From assembly GCA_044348085.1 (NCBI GenBank), contig JBIKTM010000008.1:14011-78010 (forward strand): a stretch of DNA of 64,000 nt. Reading direction: 5' to 3'. This document shows positions 25,178-34,450 of this stretch, in pieces. Origin of the DNA: Verrucolacustris sp044348085 (lineage in GTDB: Bacteria; Verrucomicrobiota; Verrucomicrobiia; Methylacidiphilales; Verrucolacustridaceae). The position numbers were made by a program, and so were the translations under genes. The notes below the pieces were generated by a model. That model saw only the letters and a program-made list of their open reading frames with translations. It had not been told where the DNA came from and ran no database searches. Each line of letters opens with the position of its first letter. Position 1 is the first letter of the stretch.

Positions 25178-26899
25178 ATGGGCCATTCCCTCCGCACCAA
25201 GATCATGACTGGGGTTATCACCCTCCTGATCCTCTTTGCAGGTGCGTTGGGAACGACCCTTTATTTGGTCAACGATTCCGACGAGGAAGTGGGTGGAATT
25301 CTCAAATATCACCTCCCGATTCTCACCCAACTGAACGCCTTGGATGTCGTAACCTATGAAATCGAGGTCATTGCCCACCGGTTGGCGGATGAAGGAACAC
25401 CCTCCAAGCAACGGATTGAGGAAATTCATGCCCGTACCCAAAAATGCCAAGAGCAGATTGACACGATTTTTCAGGAGGCAAAAAAACTTTCGGAAGCAGG
25501 AAGTAAGGATTCCCACAACGACCTTGAAGATCGCCTTGAAATGGCCCGCCTCATCGGAACCCTTGATTCTCTCAAGTCGGAAGTGGATCGCTTCTCTGAA
25601 GCAGCAAGCCTCCCGGTCGAACTGATTGCACGGGGCAAGGGAGAAGAAGCTCAGAAAGCCCTTGGGAACCTCCGCAATTATGAATATCTAGATCCCATCA
25701 TCTCCTCGGTCCGGGAAAAGGCGAACCAGTTGGCCATCCTTTCGTTGAAGGAGACCCATGACAACATCTTCAATATCATCTGGACCAATGCCGTTCTTTT
25801 CCTTTCGGCATCCGCACTCGGCTTTCTTGTTTTCCTTCTGATCACAGGCCGTTTGCAAAAGGCATTCCGTAGCTTGATCTCCGCCTTCCACGAGACCGCC
25901 GATGGAAAGTTTTCATCTCCCCTTCCCGTGACTTCCGAGGATGAAATCGGCGAGCTTACCACCTCCTTCAACACCATGGTGGACCAACTCAAATCCAAGG
26001 AAAAACTCCGCGAGGCCTTTGGCCAATTCCTGGATCCCAGAATCGTTGCCAATGTAGTCAATCCTGCGACAGGAGAACTCCGTCACTCCGCCGACCGCCG
26101 AAAAGCCACCATCTTCTTCTCCGACATCGCAGGTTTCAGCGGGATCGGGGAACAGCTCACAGCCGACAATGTGGTAGGCCTCCTCAACCACTACTTCACA
26201 GCCGCTACCTCTGGCATTCGCAAACACCACGGAATCGTCGATAAGTTCATTGGAGACGCCGTCATGGCCTTTTGGACCACCCCTTTTTCCGAGGGAGAAG
26301 ATCATGCGCGCGATGCCTGCCTCGCCTGCCTCGAAATGCGCCCCGCCTTTGCTCAAATCGAAAAGGATATCTCCCAAATCACAGGCCTACGCAGAAATAT
26401 TCCTAAGTTCCATGTCCGGATGGCGCTGGCCACAGGCGACACCCTGATTGGCACCATCGGCTCCGCTACCACCAAATCCTTCACCGTCATCGGAGACACC
26501 GTAAATATTGCGTCTCGACTAGAGGGTGTAAACAAAGTCTACGGCACCGATCTCATCATCAACGAAGACTGCTACCGATTGGCCGAACTTGAAATCGAAG
26601 CCAGAGAAATCGATTTTGTAACCGTGTACGGGAAAACGGAGCCGGTTCGTATCTATGAGCTCCTCAGTAAAATGGGTCAACTCGACCCCAAAACTGCCGA
26701 ACTACGAGACGCTTTTGCCATCGCCCTTCAGAACTATCGCGAACAGAAGTGGAGCGAGGCTGAAAAAGGATTCCAAAAGTGCCTGAAGATCAAAGCCCAC
26801 GATGGCCCCTCCCTTGAGTTCCTATCCCGAATCGCAACGTTTTCCCGAACTCCACCCCCTAAGGATTGGAACGGAGTCTGGCAAACCGCCTCAAAATAA
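25178..26899 (+). CDS. Membrane-bound class III adenylate/guanylate cyclase with HAMP domain
   Basis: A 573-residue sensor cyclase. TM1 is residues about 11-29 (IMTGVITLLILFAGALGTTL), followed by a periplasmic helical domain of about 170 residues, TM2 near 205-223 (AVLFLSASALGFLVFLLI), a HAMP linker to about 280 and the class III catalytic domain at about 300-480. The catalytic domain has ATIFFSDIAGFSGIGEQL and DKFIGDAVMAFW, supplying the two metal-binding aspartates, and TVIGDTVNIASRLEG. A C-terminal TPR-like tail (NYREQKWSEAEKGFQKCL) follows. It makes cAMP or cGMP in response to an external signal. The nucleotide preference is not decided by what I can see, though the DKF lysine favours ATP. 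Confidence 0.92.
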   Translation: MGHSLRTKIMTGVITLLILFAGALGTTLYLVNDSDEEVGGILKYHLPILTQLNALDVVTYEIEVIAHRLADEGTPSKQRIEEIHARTQKCQEQIDTIFQEAKKLSEAGSKDSHNDLEDRLEMARLIGTLDSLKSEVDRFSEAASLPVELIARGKGEEAQKALGNLRNYEYLDPIISSVREKANQLAILSLKETHDNIFNIIWTNAVLFLSASALGFLVFLLITGRLQKAFRSLISAFHETADGKFSSPLPVTSEDEIGELTTSFNTMVDQLKSKEKLREAFGQFLDPRIVANVVNPATGELRHSADRRKATIFFSDIAGFSGIGEQLTADNVVGLLNHYFTAATSGIRKHHGIVDKFIGDAVMAFWTTPFSEGEDHARDACLACLEMRPAFAQIEKDISQITGLRRNIPKFHVRMALATGDTLIGTIGSATTKSFTVIGDTVNIASRLEGVNKVYGTDLIINEDCYRLAELEIEAREIDFVTVYGKTEPVRIYELLSKMGQLDPKTAELRDAFAIALQNYREQKWSEAEKGFQKCLKIKAHDGPSLEFLSRIATFSRTPPPKDWNGVWQTASK

Positions 26900-26925
26900 A
26901 TCTGTCGCACCAAAAGTCGTTAATT

Positions 26926-26943
26926 TTACTTTAAACAAAGTAA
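26926..26943 (+). terminator. Weak stem-loop after the cyclase gene
   Basis: TTACTTT and AAAGTAA form a 7-bp A/T-rich stem with an AAAC loop, followed by a T-rich stretch (CCTTTTT). It is located 27 bases after the stop. Low GC makes termination doubtful. Confidence 0.35.
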
Positions 26944-27053
26944 GATGTCCTTTTTGCGGTTAATCTTCATATTCTCAATAAATCCAATAAGCCATTCTTG
27001 ACGCTACTTCCTAGGACCGCTATTCAAGTTATTCAGCGTACTTGCTGAGCTTA

Positions 27054-27446
27054 ATGAGAATCAATCAAGACAAAGATGGCCCCCAAACCATCATCGGAAA
27101 AACAGTCACAGTTAAGGGCGAAATCCTTGGTAGTGAACAACTCGTGGTCGAAGGCAGGGTCGAGGGTCGGATCATGATTGATACCACCGTTCTGATCCGT
27201 GAGAGTGGCCTTGTAAAAGCAGATGTGGATGCAAATGATATCAACATCGCGGGTGGGGTCGTAGGAAATATCGCGGTAAAAGACAAAATTGAGATCGTCA
27301 GTGGAGGCTACGTCTTGGGGGATATTCGTACCCCCCGCCTAATCATCAACGATGGAGCCAGCGTCAAGGGAACCATCGATATGGACGTGAAAACCCACTC
27401 GGACGACACTCCTGGATCTTCAAAAGAATCTGCGTTCAACAGCTAG
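27054..27446 (+). CDS. Bactofilin (polymer-forming cytoskeletal protein)
   Basis: A 130-residue bactofilin. The core is a right-handed beta-helix of short repeats, visible as successive hydrophobic/glycine strands: VTVKGEILGSEQLVVEGRVEGRI, VLIRESGLVKADVDANDINIAGG, VVGNIAVKDKIEIVSGGYV, LGDIRTPRLIINDGASVKG. Bactofilins polymerise without nucleotide and position cell-wall or polar proteins. The start is taken as ATG 27054; a TTG at 27042 in frame would add four residues. Single gene with a 3' end overlapping the convergent nuclease gene by 11 bases. Confidence 0.92.
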   Translation: MRINQDKDGPQTIIGKTVTVKGEILGSEQLVVEGRVEGRIMIDTTVLIRESGLVKADVDANDINIAGGVVGNIAVKDKIEIVSGGYVLGDIRTPRLIINDGASVKGTIDMDVKTHSDDTPGSSKESAFNS

Positions 27447-28521
27447 TCTTAGCCCCCTTACTCATCTTTCTTTCCATCTCTCCCCCGCCAAATCCAAGGG
27501 GCAAAACCATCTGAGTCTCACCCTCTAATGCCCAAGCTCGATATCCTTTCTCCTGCAAATCCATAGCAAACTCCTTCGAAAATCCGTGCACGGTTCGAAT
27601 CTCTTTCGGTTTCACCCTTTCTACCATCTCGATTAACTCACCGTAATCTGCGTGATCCGATAACGCAAATGCCTCATCGCACCCGTACCGGTAAATCACC
27701 CCGCGATCCAAAGCCCATCCCGTAACTACGGCGACCTTTCGACTCTCCAAGGCCTTCACCTCCCTCCCCCTCGCCACCGAAGGCGGCACGATCAAAACAT
27801 GACCCTGTACCTTTTCCTCAGAAATCTTTCCTAACTTTCCGGCAGGAGGCAACGACTGCCCGAGTTCTCGATACACCTCGCACATTCGATGCCCCGCCGC
27901 ATGAATCAAAATAGGAAATCCTGCCGACCCGACTCGATGCAGAATCTCCTGACTCTTGCCAAGCGAGTATCCCAGAAGAATCGGAACTCCGCCCTCCTTC
28001 AGCGCGTTTCGACAAAAGGAAACAATTTCGCCCACCACCTTATCCTCCGGAGGAAAAAGATACTCGGGTCGCCCAAAGGTTGTCTCCATCACCAGCACAT
28101 CCGCTTGCTTCGGCTGACACATTTCGGCCGTTGCACCCCCACGTAATTTGAAATCTCCTGTGTAAAGTAGCCGCGTCTCTCGGGCCCCCACTTTTCTTTT
28201 CACCCAAACCATGGCCGATCCCAAGATATGCCCCGCGGGAAACAGCGTCAGACTTGCGCCCTTTCCCAGCCCAACCGGTTTCCCAAATGGAATCTCACGA
28301 ATCTTCGTTCTCTTCGGCACTCTCACCTTTAACAGTCGGGCCGTCGCAGGACTCGCGAGAATCTCATCATGACCCGCCAAATGATCATAGTGCGCATGGG
28401 TTACCACAGCCCGCCTCTGTGGTCTTTGTGGATCCATCCATAGATCCACTTGAGGCAAATAAATTCCACGCTCCCGCGCCTCCACCTCCCAACCCAACTC
28501 CACCCCTCCTCTTCTTTTCAT
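27436..28521 (-). CDS. MBL-fold exonuclease/RNA-processing-type protein (ligase-associated exonuclease-like)
   Basis: A 361-residue metallo-beta-lactamase protein with a beta-CASP-like arrangement, resembling ligase-associated DNA exonucleases and YSH1/CPSF-73-like proteins. The metal motif is THAHYDHLAGH (about residues 41-51), then FPAGHILGSAMVWV (about 93-106), LLYTGDFKLRGGATAEM and ADVLVMETTFG; the C-terminal half has PILLGYSLGKSQEILHRV, DEAFALSDHADYGELIEM and the VHG motif in IRTVHGFSKEFA. In ligase-associated loci such genes sit with an ATP-dependent DNA ligase; none is seen here. It lies 7 bases downstream of uvrC on the same strand, so a DNA-repair operon is possible. Confidence 0.87.
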   Translation of the reverse strand: MKRRGGVELGWEVEARERGIYLPQVDLWMDPQRPQRRAVVTHAHYDHLAGHDEILASPATARLLKVRVPKRTKIREIPFGKPVGLGKGASLTLFPAGHILGSAMVWVKRKVGARETRLLYTGDFKLRGGATAEMCQPKQADVLVMETTFGRPEYLFPPEDKVVGEIVSFCRNALKEGGVPILLGYSLGKSQEILHRVGSAGFPILIHAAGHRMCEVYRELGQSLPPAGKLGKISEEKVQGHVLIVPPSVARGREVKALESRKVAVVTGWALDRGVIYRYGCDEAFALSDHADYGELIEMVERVKPKEIRTVHGFSKEFAMDLQEKGYRAWALEGETQMVLPLGFGGGEMERKMSKGAKTSC

Positions 28522-28528
28522 TCCTCGT

Positions 28529-29995
28529 TCAGGCTTTGGTAAAATAAGCAGCGATCACACTCGCAACTTTCAGACCTACCCCCTCCACCTCAGCCAACTC
28601 CTCGACCGTCGCCTTGGCTACCCGACTCACGGTACCAAACTTTTTCAACAAAGCCCTTTTTCGAACACCGCTGACCCCAGGAATCGAATCCAGTTCACTC
28701 ATCTGCATCCTCTTTTTCATAAGCAATTGATGATATCCGTTAGCTACTCGGTGGGCCTCGTCTCGCACCCGTTGGAGCAAACGAATCGCACCATTCTCCT
28801 TGGGTAAAAGGATCGGATCAGGCCGCCCTGGCCGAAAGATCTCCTCATTTTGCTTTGCCAAACCAATCACAGGCACCTCCGTCCAGCCCGCTCCATGCAA
28901 CTCGCGTACTGCCGCACCTAATTGCCCCTTCCCCCCGTCCACTACAATCAGGTCGGGCGGTTCGCTTCCCTCCGCACTCCAACGCATACACCTACGTCGA
29001 ATCACCTCGGCCATACATCCCACATCATCCTGCCCCGCCACACCCTGAATCCGATATCGCCGATACGCAGGCTTGGACGGCCTCCCATCCCGAAATACAG
29101 CCATCGAGGCCACACTGTGAGTGTCTGAGATATTCGAAATATCAAAACACTCAATCCGGGCAGGGACTGTTCCCAACCCCAATACATCCCGCAACGTTTC
29201 CAAATCTTTCTCAGGCACCACCGTCGTTGGCAGATCCCGAAAGAACTTACGGGAGGGGCGGGTCGTTTTCTTTAAATCTTCCACAAGGTTACGCAAAGAG
29301 GCCGCCTTTTCGAAATCCCGCCTCTCTGCCGCCTTCTTCATCGCAGCCTTCAGATCTTCACGCATTTCCATGCTCTTTCCCTCCAGAAAAGAACACGCCT
29401 GCATAACTCTCTCCTGATACTCCGCCCGGCTGATCTTGCCAACACAAGGAGCACTGCAGTTCTTGATCACATGATCCAAACAGTGCCTGTACTCCCTCTC
29501 TCCGGGAATCTCAGGTCTACAGGAACGTAACCCAAACTTCTTCCTCATCAGGGATAACGTCTGACGCAAAGCTCCCGAGTGTGCAAAAGGCCCAAAATAC
29601 CGGGCCTTATCTTCCCTTTTCATCCTCGTGGTTTGAAACTTTGGGAACGGCTCCTCTACATCTACACGAACCAAGAGAAATCTCTTATCATCTCGGAAGC
29701 TCACATTGTAACGCGGCCGATACTCCTTGATGAGCCTTCCCTCCAGCAATATTGCCTCCGGCTCACTTTTCACTACGTGCGTCTCCAGCTCCGCAATGCT
29801 TTGCAGTAAAGCCCTCGTTTTTAAATCCGCCCCCATCTTTCGCGATGGATGGAAATATTGGCTCACCCTCCGATGCAAATCTTTCGCTTTTCCCACATAA
29901 ATCACACGATGAAACCGATCCCGGAAAAGATATACCCCTGGGCGATGCGGAAGATCCCGCAACTGCTTCACAAATTCAGGAGAAACCGTTTCCAT
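28529..29995 (-). CDS. uvrC: Excinuclease ABC subunit C, short form
   Basis: Nucleotide-excision-repair endonuclease that cuts both sides of a lesion with UvrAB. 488 residues, about 110-120 shorter than the common size (around 600). The N-terminal GIY-YIG nuclease domain starts PHRPGVYLFRDRFHRVIYVGKAKDL; the four-residue cluster CLDHVIKNCSAPCVGK (about 148-163) fits the iron-sulfur-type/linker cysteines of UvrC. A UVR segment follows at about 200-240, then the RNase H-like nuclease (IECFDISNISDTHSVASM, LIVVDGGKGQLGAA) and tandem helix-hairpin-helix motifs at the end (LDSIPGVSGVRKRALLKKFG). The missing length is between the UVR segment and the RNase H domain. The catalytic parts look complete. 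Confidence 0.93.
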   Translation of the reverse strand: METVSPEFVKQLRDLPHRPGVYLFRDRFHRVIYVGKAKDLHRRVSQYFHPSRKMGADLKTRALLQSIAELETHVVKSEPEAILLEGRLIKEYRPRYNVSFRDDKRFLLVRVDVEEPFPKFQTTRMKREDKARYFGPFAHSGALRQTLSLMRKKFGLRSCRPEIPGEREYRHCLDHVIKNCSAPCVGKISRAEYQERVMQACSFLEGKSMEMREDLKAAMKKAAERRDFEKAASLRNLVEDLKKTTRPSRKFFRDLPTTVVPEKDLETLRDVLGLGTVPARIECFDISNISDTHSVASMAVFRDGRPSKPAYRRYRIQGVAGQDDVGCMAEVIRRRCMRWSAEGSEPPDLIVVDGGKGQLGAAVRELHGAGWTEVPVIGLAKQNEEIFRPGRPDPILLPKENGAIRLLQRVRDEAHRVANGYHQLLMKKRMQMSELDSIPGVSGVRKRALLKKFGTVSRVAKATVEELAEVEGVGLKVASVIAAYFTKA

Positions 29996-30022
29996 TCGAT
30001 GAATTTAGCATACCCTATTCCT

Positions 30023-32089
30023 ATGCCCCTCCCAATCCCTCCCTTCGTAAGATACCTCCCCTTTCTTCTCATGTTTGCCTCCCCACTCTGGGCAGGTTCT
30101 ATCGCCAAAACCCCACAACTTACCATCGATCTTGTCGCAGAACCTGCACCCATAGTGTCCGGAAAAACGGTTACCCTCGCCCTTCGCTTCAATCCCGTGC
30201 CGGGTTGGCACATTTACTGGAAAAACCCAGGCGACTCTGGTCTACCCCCCTCGGTCACATGGAAACTTCCGGCAGGATGGACGGCTGGCCCTCTGCAATT
30301 TCCCTTTCCAGAAAAGATTCTTCTCCCCCCTCTCGTCAGTTACGGATACGAACAGGAAACACTCCTGCTTACAACTTTCACGATCCCTGATTACGAAAAG
30401 ATTCCCTCCTCTTTCCCTATTGAAGCAGATATCGATTGGCTCGCTTGCAAAGAAACCTGCCTGCCCGGCAAGGCCCACCTCAATCTCACACTTTCCACTC
30501 AGCCCAAACCGAACATCGATCTTCAAGGGCTTTTCGATGATGTCCGCAAAGATCTTCCCATTTCTCTTCCTCACATCTCCATTACTGCCAAGGCAGAGGG
30601 CTCTTCCCTACAACTTATCGTCGAACCCCAAACTCAAGTGGGCTCTCTCAATTTTTTTCCTGAGGGCGATTTTCTGGATGAATTCAAATCCTCCAAAACA
30701 GAAATCCTTAACCCAAGAAAAGTTCAACTCACCCTACCCCTCAAAGAAAATGCTAAACTTCCCCCATCTCTCCAAGGAGTCCTCGTCGCAGAAAAACCCT
30801 GGGACGCCTTGGGGCATCGCGCTCTCGAAGTCTCAATTCCCCTCAGTAGCCCACTCCAAATCCAGGACAAAGGAGGATCATCCTCCAGCCTAACAGTAAT
30901 TTTACTCTTCGCTTTTCTTGGCGGATTGATTCTGAACGTGATGCCATGTGTCTTTCCTATTCTCTCCCTCAAAGCCTTACACCTCGTACAAATTTCATCG
31001 GAAAGCCGGGCCGCTGCTCGACGCGAAGGCATTGCTTTCAGCTTCGGCGTTCTTCTGTCTCTTCTGGCCCTCGCAGGACTTCTCATCATCCTCCGCGCCT
31101 CAGGCCAATCTCTCGGCTGGGGTTTTCAACTGCAATCTCCACCTGTCGTATGGCTTCTCTTGGCTCTACTCCTCGCTCTTTCACTCAACCTTCTGGGTGT
31201 CTTTGAATTTCAATCGCTCTTAGGGGGTCTCGCCACAAAAAAGAAATCCCAAGGCTGGGCAGGGGCATTTGCCTCAGGCCTTCTGGCTGTTGCTGTCGCA
31301 TCCCCCTGCACCGCCCCCTTTATGGGTGTCGCCCTCGCTGCAGCCTTCGCTCTCCCTCCCCACACAACTCTTCTGATTTTCTCATTGCTCGCCTTTGGCT
31401 TTGCTCTTCCCGTGCTTCTTTTCTCCTTTTTTCCAACTCTTCTTTCCTTCCTTCCAAAGCCAGGCGCATGGATGAATACATTCAAAAAGATCCTCTCTAT
31501 CCCCATGCTCGCCGCCGTTCTCTGGCTGGCTTGGGTTGCCTACCGCCTCTCAGGATCCTCCGCTACTCTTCCCGCCCTATTAGGCACATTCGCTCTCTAC
31601 CTAGGCCTACTCCTGTACGGGCGTAGCCAACACTCCTTTCCTCCATCTCCCACTCTGCGCTGGGGTGGTCTCGCCCTGGTTCTTCTTGGGGCCGTGATCC
31701 CTGCAACCGCTTTAAAGACCGCATCAACTAAACTGGTTTCGCATCACCCAGACCGCCTGCCTTGGTCGGAAGAGGAAGTGACCCGCCAAATCGCCCAAGG
31801 CCGAACCGTTTTCATCGATTTCACAGCCGCTTGGTGCCTCACCTGCCAGGTCAACGAACGCGTCACCCTTTCCAACCCCGATGTCCAAGCTGCTTTCCGC
31901 TCTAAAAATATTGCCTTTCTTGTTGCCGATTGGACTCGCCGTGATCCTGCGATCACCTCCGCTTTGCAAAAATATGGACGCGAAGGTGTCCCGACCTACG
32001 TCATTCTACGTCCCACTCCAAATTCCAAACCCCAACTTCTCCCTGAAATCATCACACCCTCAATAGTTCTAAAATCTCTCTCCCCTTAG
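30023..32089 (+). CDS. dsbD: Thiol:disulfide interchange protein DsbD
   Basis: Membrane protein carrying electrons from cytoplasmic thioredoxin to the periplasm. 688 residues from this start. Signal peptide: RYLPFLLMFASPLWAGS. The periplasmic N-terminal domain (to about 290) includes PGWHIYWKNPGDSGLPP and a CKETCLPG pair. The membrane domain (about 300-560) has the two redox cysteines in NVMPCVFPILSLKAL and VASPCTAPFMGVALAA. The C-terminal thioredoxin domain has FIDFTAAWCLTCQVNERV. All three redox sites are present. I prefer ATG 30023 because it directly precedes the signal peptide; ATG 29999 is possible and would begin only three bases from the divergent uvrC start. Confidence 0.9.
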   Translation: MPLPIPPFVRYLPFLLMFASPLWAGSIAKTPQLTIDLVAEPAPIVSGKTVTLALRFNPVPGWHIYWKNPGDSGLPPSVTWKLPAGWTAGPLQFPFPEKILLPPLVSYGYEQETLLLTTFTIPDYEKIPSSFPIEADIDWLACKETCLPGKAHLNLTLSTQPKPNIDLQGLFDDVRKDLPISLPHISITAKAEGSSLQLIVEPQTQVGSLNFFPEGDFLDEFKSSKTEILNPRKVQLTLPLKENAKLPPSLQGVLVAEKPWDALGHRALEVSIPLSSPLQIQDKGGSSSSLTVILLFAFLGGLILNVMPCVFPILSLKALHLVQISSESRAAARREGIAFSFGVLLSLLALAGLLIILRASGQSLGWGFQLQSPPVVWLLLALLLALSLNLLGVFEFQSLLGGLATKKKSQGWAGAFASGLLAVAVASPCTAPFMGVALAAAFALPPHTTLLIFSLLAFGFALPVLLFSFFPTLLSFLPKPGAWMNTFKKILSIPMLAAVLWLAWVAYRLSGSSATLPALLGTFALYLGLLLYGRSQHSFPPSPTLRWGGLALVLLGAVIPATALKTASTKLVSHHPDRLPWSEEEVTRQIAQGRTVFIDFTAAWCLTCQVNERVTLSNPDVQAAFRSKNIAFLVADWTRRDPAITSALQKYGREGVPTYVILRPTPNSKPQLLPEIITPSIVLKSLSP

Positions 32090-32140
32090 CCCTTTACATA
32101 ATTCTTCAAAATCACATCACCCCTCACTACCATCACGCTC

Positions 32141-32557
32141 TTGAGAAATTCTCGCCCTCTCGTCGGAATAATCATGGGTAGCCGATCCGACTGGCCCACC
32201 CTCCAACCCGCCCACTCCCTTCTTTGCAAGGCGGGGATTCCAACTGAAGTTCGTGTCGTAAGCGCCCACCGCACCCCACTCCGCCTCGTTACCTACGCTC
32301 GCTCCGCTGAAAAACGTGGTCTCCGCCTTATCATTGCAGGCGCAGGCGGCGCCGCTCATCTCCCAGGCATGGCCGCCGCCTTGTCTCCACTTCCCGTTTT
32401 AGGTGTTCCTGTGGCCAGTAAATCTCTTCGCGGACTGGATTCCCTACTTTCCATCGCTCAAATGCCTGCAGGCGTTCCCGTAGCTACGTTCCCAATTGGA
32501 AAAAAGGGAGCCGTCGCTGCCGCTCGCTTCGTCATCGCTCTGTTTCGTCACCTGTGA
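32141..32557 (+). CDS. purE: N5-carboxyaminoimidazole ribonucleotide mutase
   Basis: Converts N5-CAIR to CAIR in purine biosynthesis. 138 residues, slightly shorter than the usual 155-165 at the C-terminus. The substrate-site motif GIIMGSRSDWPTLQPA begins at residue 9, followed by VRVVSAHRTPLRL and IIAGAGGAAHLPGMAAAL, and VLGVPV, all classical PurE. It starts at a TTG, since no ATG lies before the GIIMGS block. The stop overlaps the GTG of purK (GTGA), so the two enzymes are coupled. Confidence 0.93.
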   Translation: MRNSRPLVGIIMGSRSDWPTLQPAHSLLCKAGIPTEVRVVSAHRTPLRLVTYARSAEKRGLRLIIAGAGGAAHLPGMAAALSPLPVLGVPVASKSLRGLDSLLSIAQMPAGVPVATFPIGKKGAVAAARFVIALFRHL

Positions 32558-33708
32558 TCTCCCCAGGCCAAACCATCGGAATCGTCGGCGGAGGCCAACT
32601 CGGCCGCATGCTCGCCTTGACCGCTCGTAGAATGGGCTACCGCATTGCCATCCTCGATCCCGATTCCTCCTGCCCCGCATCCCCCGTTGCCGATCTTTGC
32701 CTCAATGCTCCCTTCGACGACTCTGCCGCGCTTCATCGCCTCGCCGAATACAGCCAAGTCATCACCTATGAATTTGAAAATCTTCCCATCGAATCCCTCA
32801 GAATCCTCGCTTCCCTCCGCCCCGTCTACCCCGACCCTTCCATCCTTCATATCTGCCAACATCGCGAACGGGAACGCGACTTCCTCAAAACCTCGGGCTT
32901 TCCGTCCCCACGCTATTCCGTCGTAGCCTCCGCTTCAGACCTCGACACAGCCTTGAAAACATTTTCTGGAAAAACCCGACTCAAATCCTCGGCTTTCGGA
33001 TACGACGGAAAAGGCCAACTCTCTCTTAATCCCTCCACAGACCCCAAAACGGCTTGGCAAAAAATTCAGGTTCCCCGCGCCATTCTCGAGGAACATGTCC
33101 CTTTCATTCGGGAACTCTCCGTCATCATCGCCCGCGATTTAGCAGGCCACACCATTTCCTACTTTCCCTTTGAAAATCGGCATCAGGATGGAATTCTGGA
33201 ACGAACTCTATTTCCTGCACGAATTCCAGATCAGACCGCCAATCGGGCCACTCAACTAGCCGAAGAAATCGCAAAAAAACTGAACCTTGTAGGACTTCTC
33301 ACGGTTGAACTGTTTGAACTTTCTGATGGAGCACTGTGGGTCAACGAACTCGCTCCCCGCGTCCACAATTCAGGCCATCTGACCGCCGAAGCCTGCCCCA
33401 CAAGCCAGTTTGAACAGCAGATCCGCGCCATCTGCGGACTTCCCCTTGGGACGGTTTCGCCCATTGGCCCCGCTGCCATGTTTAATCTTTTGGGGGACCT
33501 ATGGAATAACGGCGAGCCCGACTGGGCTCCACTCCTTGCCCTCCCAGCCGCCTCCCTCCATCTGTACGGCAAAGCGGAGGCCCGACCTGGCCGAAAAATG
33601 GGTCATCTTACAATCCGTTCGCCTGATCTAGATCAAGCCATCCAGCTGGGCTTGAGCGCCCTAAACCCGATTCGCACAAAAGCGAACCTATCCCCTCTTT
33701 TATCCTGA
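32554..33708 (+). CDS. purK: N5-carboxyaminoimidazole ribonucleotide synthase
   Basis: ATP-grasp enzyme making N5-CAIR from AIR, ATP and bicarbonate, feeding PurE. 384 residues. N-terminal nucleotide-fold motif: TIGIVGGGQLGRMLALTAR. The ATP-grasp part has LKSSAFGYDGKGQLSL (about 143-158), ILEEHVPFIRELSVIIAR and VELFELSDGALWVNELAPRVHNSGHLT (about 252-278), the metal-binding segment. It begins with GTG overlapping the purE stop. The purE-purK pair is followed by tRNA-Gln and convergent purN. Confidence 0.95.
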   Translation: MISPGQTIGIVGGGQLGRMLALTARRMGYRIAILDPDSSCPASPVADLCLNAPFDDSAALHRLAEYSQVITYEFENLPIESLRILASLRPVYPDPSILHICQHRERERDFLKTSGFPSPRYSVVASASDLDTALKTFSGKTRLKSSAFGYDGKGQLSLNPSTDPKTAWQKIQVPRAILEEHVPFIRELSVIIARDLAGHTISYFPFENRHQDGILERTLFPARIPDQTANRATQLAEEIAKKLNLVGLLTVELFELSDGALWVNELAPRVHNSGHLTAEACPTSQFEQQIRAICGLPLGTVSPIGPAAMFNLLGDLWNNGEPDWAPLLALPAASLHLYGKAEARPGRKMGHLTIRSPDLDQAIQLGLSALNPIRTKANLSPLLS

Positions 33709-33766
33709 CTCTGGGCTAAAAAAGTCTCCTCGAATTCTTCCCAACTTTCCGTACTCTTTGAATCAT

Positions 33767-33838
33767 TGCCGGCTGGTGCAATGGTAGCACACCAGACTTT
33801 GGATCTGGCTGTTCCTGGTTCGAGTCCAGGGCCGGCAG
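33767..33838 (+). tRNA. tRNA-Gln (anticodon UUG)
   Basis: Acceptor UGCCGGC (33767-33773) pairs with GCCGGCA (33831-33837), discriminator G at 33838. The anticodon stem CCAGA/UCUGG encloses CUUUGGA, giving anticodon UUG. The T-arm CCUGGUUCGAGUCCAGG is canonical. CCA is not encoded. Confidence 0.97.
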
Positions 33839-33841
33839 CGA

Positions 33842-34450
33842 CTACCTCCTTGGATCTTTTGCCCAAGCAATCTTACCCATGGCTAGATCCCTCACCACCT
33901 CAGATAGCAAACAGTGTTCCGCCTTCTGAATTCTGCCATGCAACGTCTCCGCACTATCTCCAACTTCCACAGGAACGCGGATCTGCCGTATCACGGATCC
34001 TCCATCCACCACCTCGTTCACCCAGTGGACGGTGCAACCCGTTTCCTTCACCCCCGCCTTCCAAGCCTGCTCCCAGGCTCTCAAACCCGGAAATGCAGGA
34101 AGCAAAGAAGGATGAATATTAATCATCGAACCACCAAACCGGCTCAAAAGAGGACTCTTCACCACCCGCATATATCCAGCCAATACCACCAACTCCGTCC
34201 CCGAATCCGCCAACCTTTGTGCCAGCTCTTCTTCAATTTCAGACTCAAGCTTAGTCCTGAAGTTTCCCTTCGGACAAACCCAAGCGGAAACACCTCGTGC
34301 CTTGGCTTCATCCAAAATCTTTGCATCTTCCAAATCGCTTCCTACGAAAACAATCTCCGCAGGCACCCTCCCCTTTTCCACCTCCCGAGCCAAAGCCACA
34401 AAGTTACTGCCCCGCCCCGATCCCAACACCCCCAGCTTGAGTCTCTTCAC
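33842..34450 (-). CDS. purN: Phosphoribosylglycinamide formyltransferase
   Basis: Transfers a formyl group from 10-formyltetrahydrofolate to GAR in purine synthesis. 202 residues. Start LKLGVLGSGRGSNFVALAREV, the phosphate-binding loop; the folate/catalytic region has LVVLAGYMRVVKSPLLSRFGG, then SMINIHPSLLPAFPGLRAWEQA (catalytic Asn-His), CTVHWVNEVVDGGSVIRQ and the tail with HCLLSEVVRDLA. Canonical PurN. The start overlaps the rfaE2 stop by four bases, so the two are coupled on the minus strand although their products belong to different pathways. Confidence 0.95.
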   Translation of the reverse strand: MKRLKLGVLGSGRGSNFVALAREVEKGRVPAEIVFVGSDLEDAKILDEAKARGVSAWVCPKGNFRTKLESEIEEELAQRLADSGTELVVLAGYMRVVKSPLLSRFGGSMINIHPSLLPAFPGLRAWEQAWKAGVKETGCTVHWVNEVVDGGSVIRQIRVPVEVGDSAETLHGRIQKAEHCLLSEVVRDLAMGKIAWAKDPRR

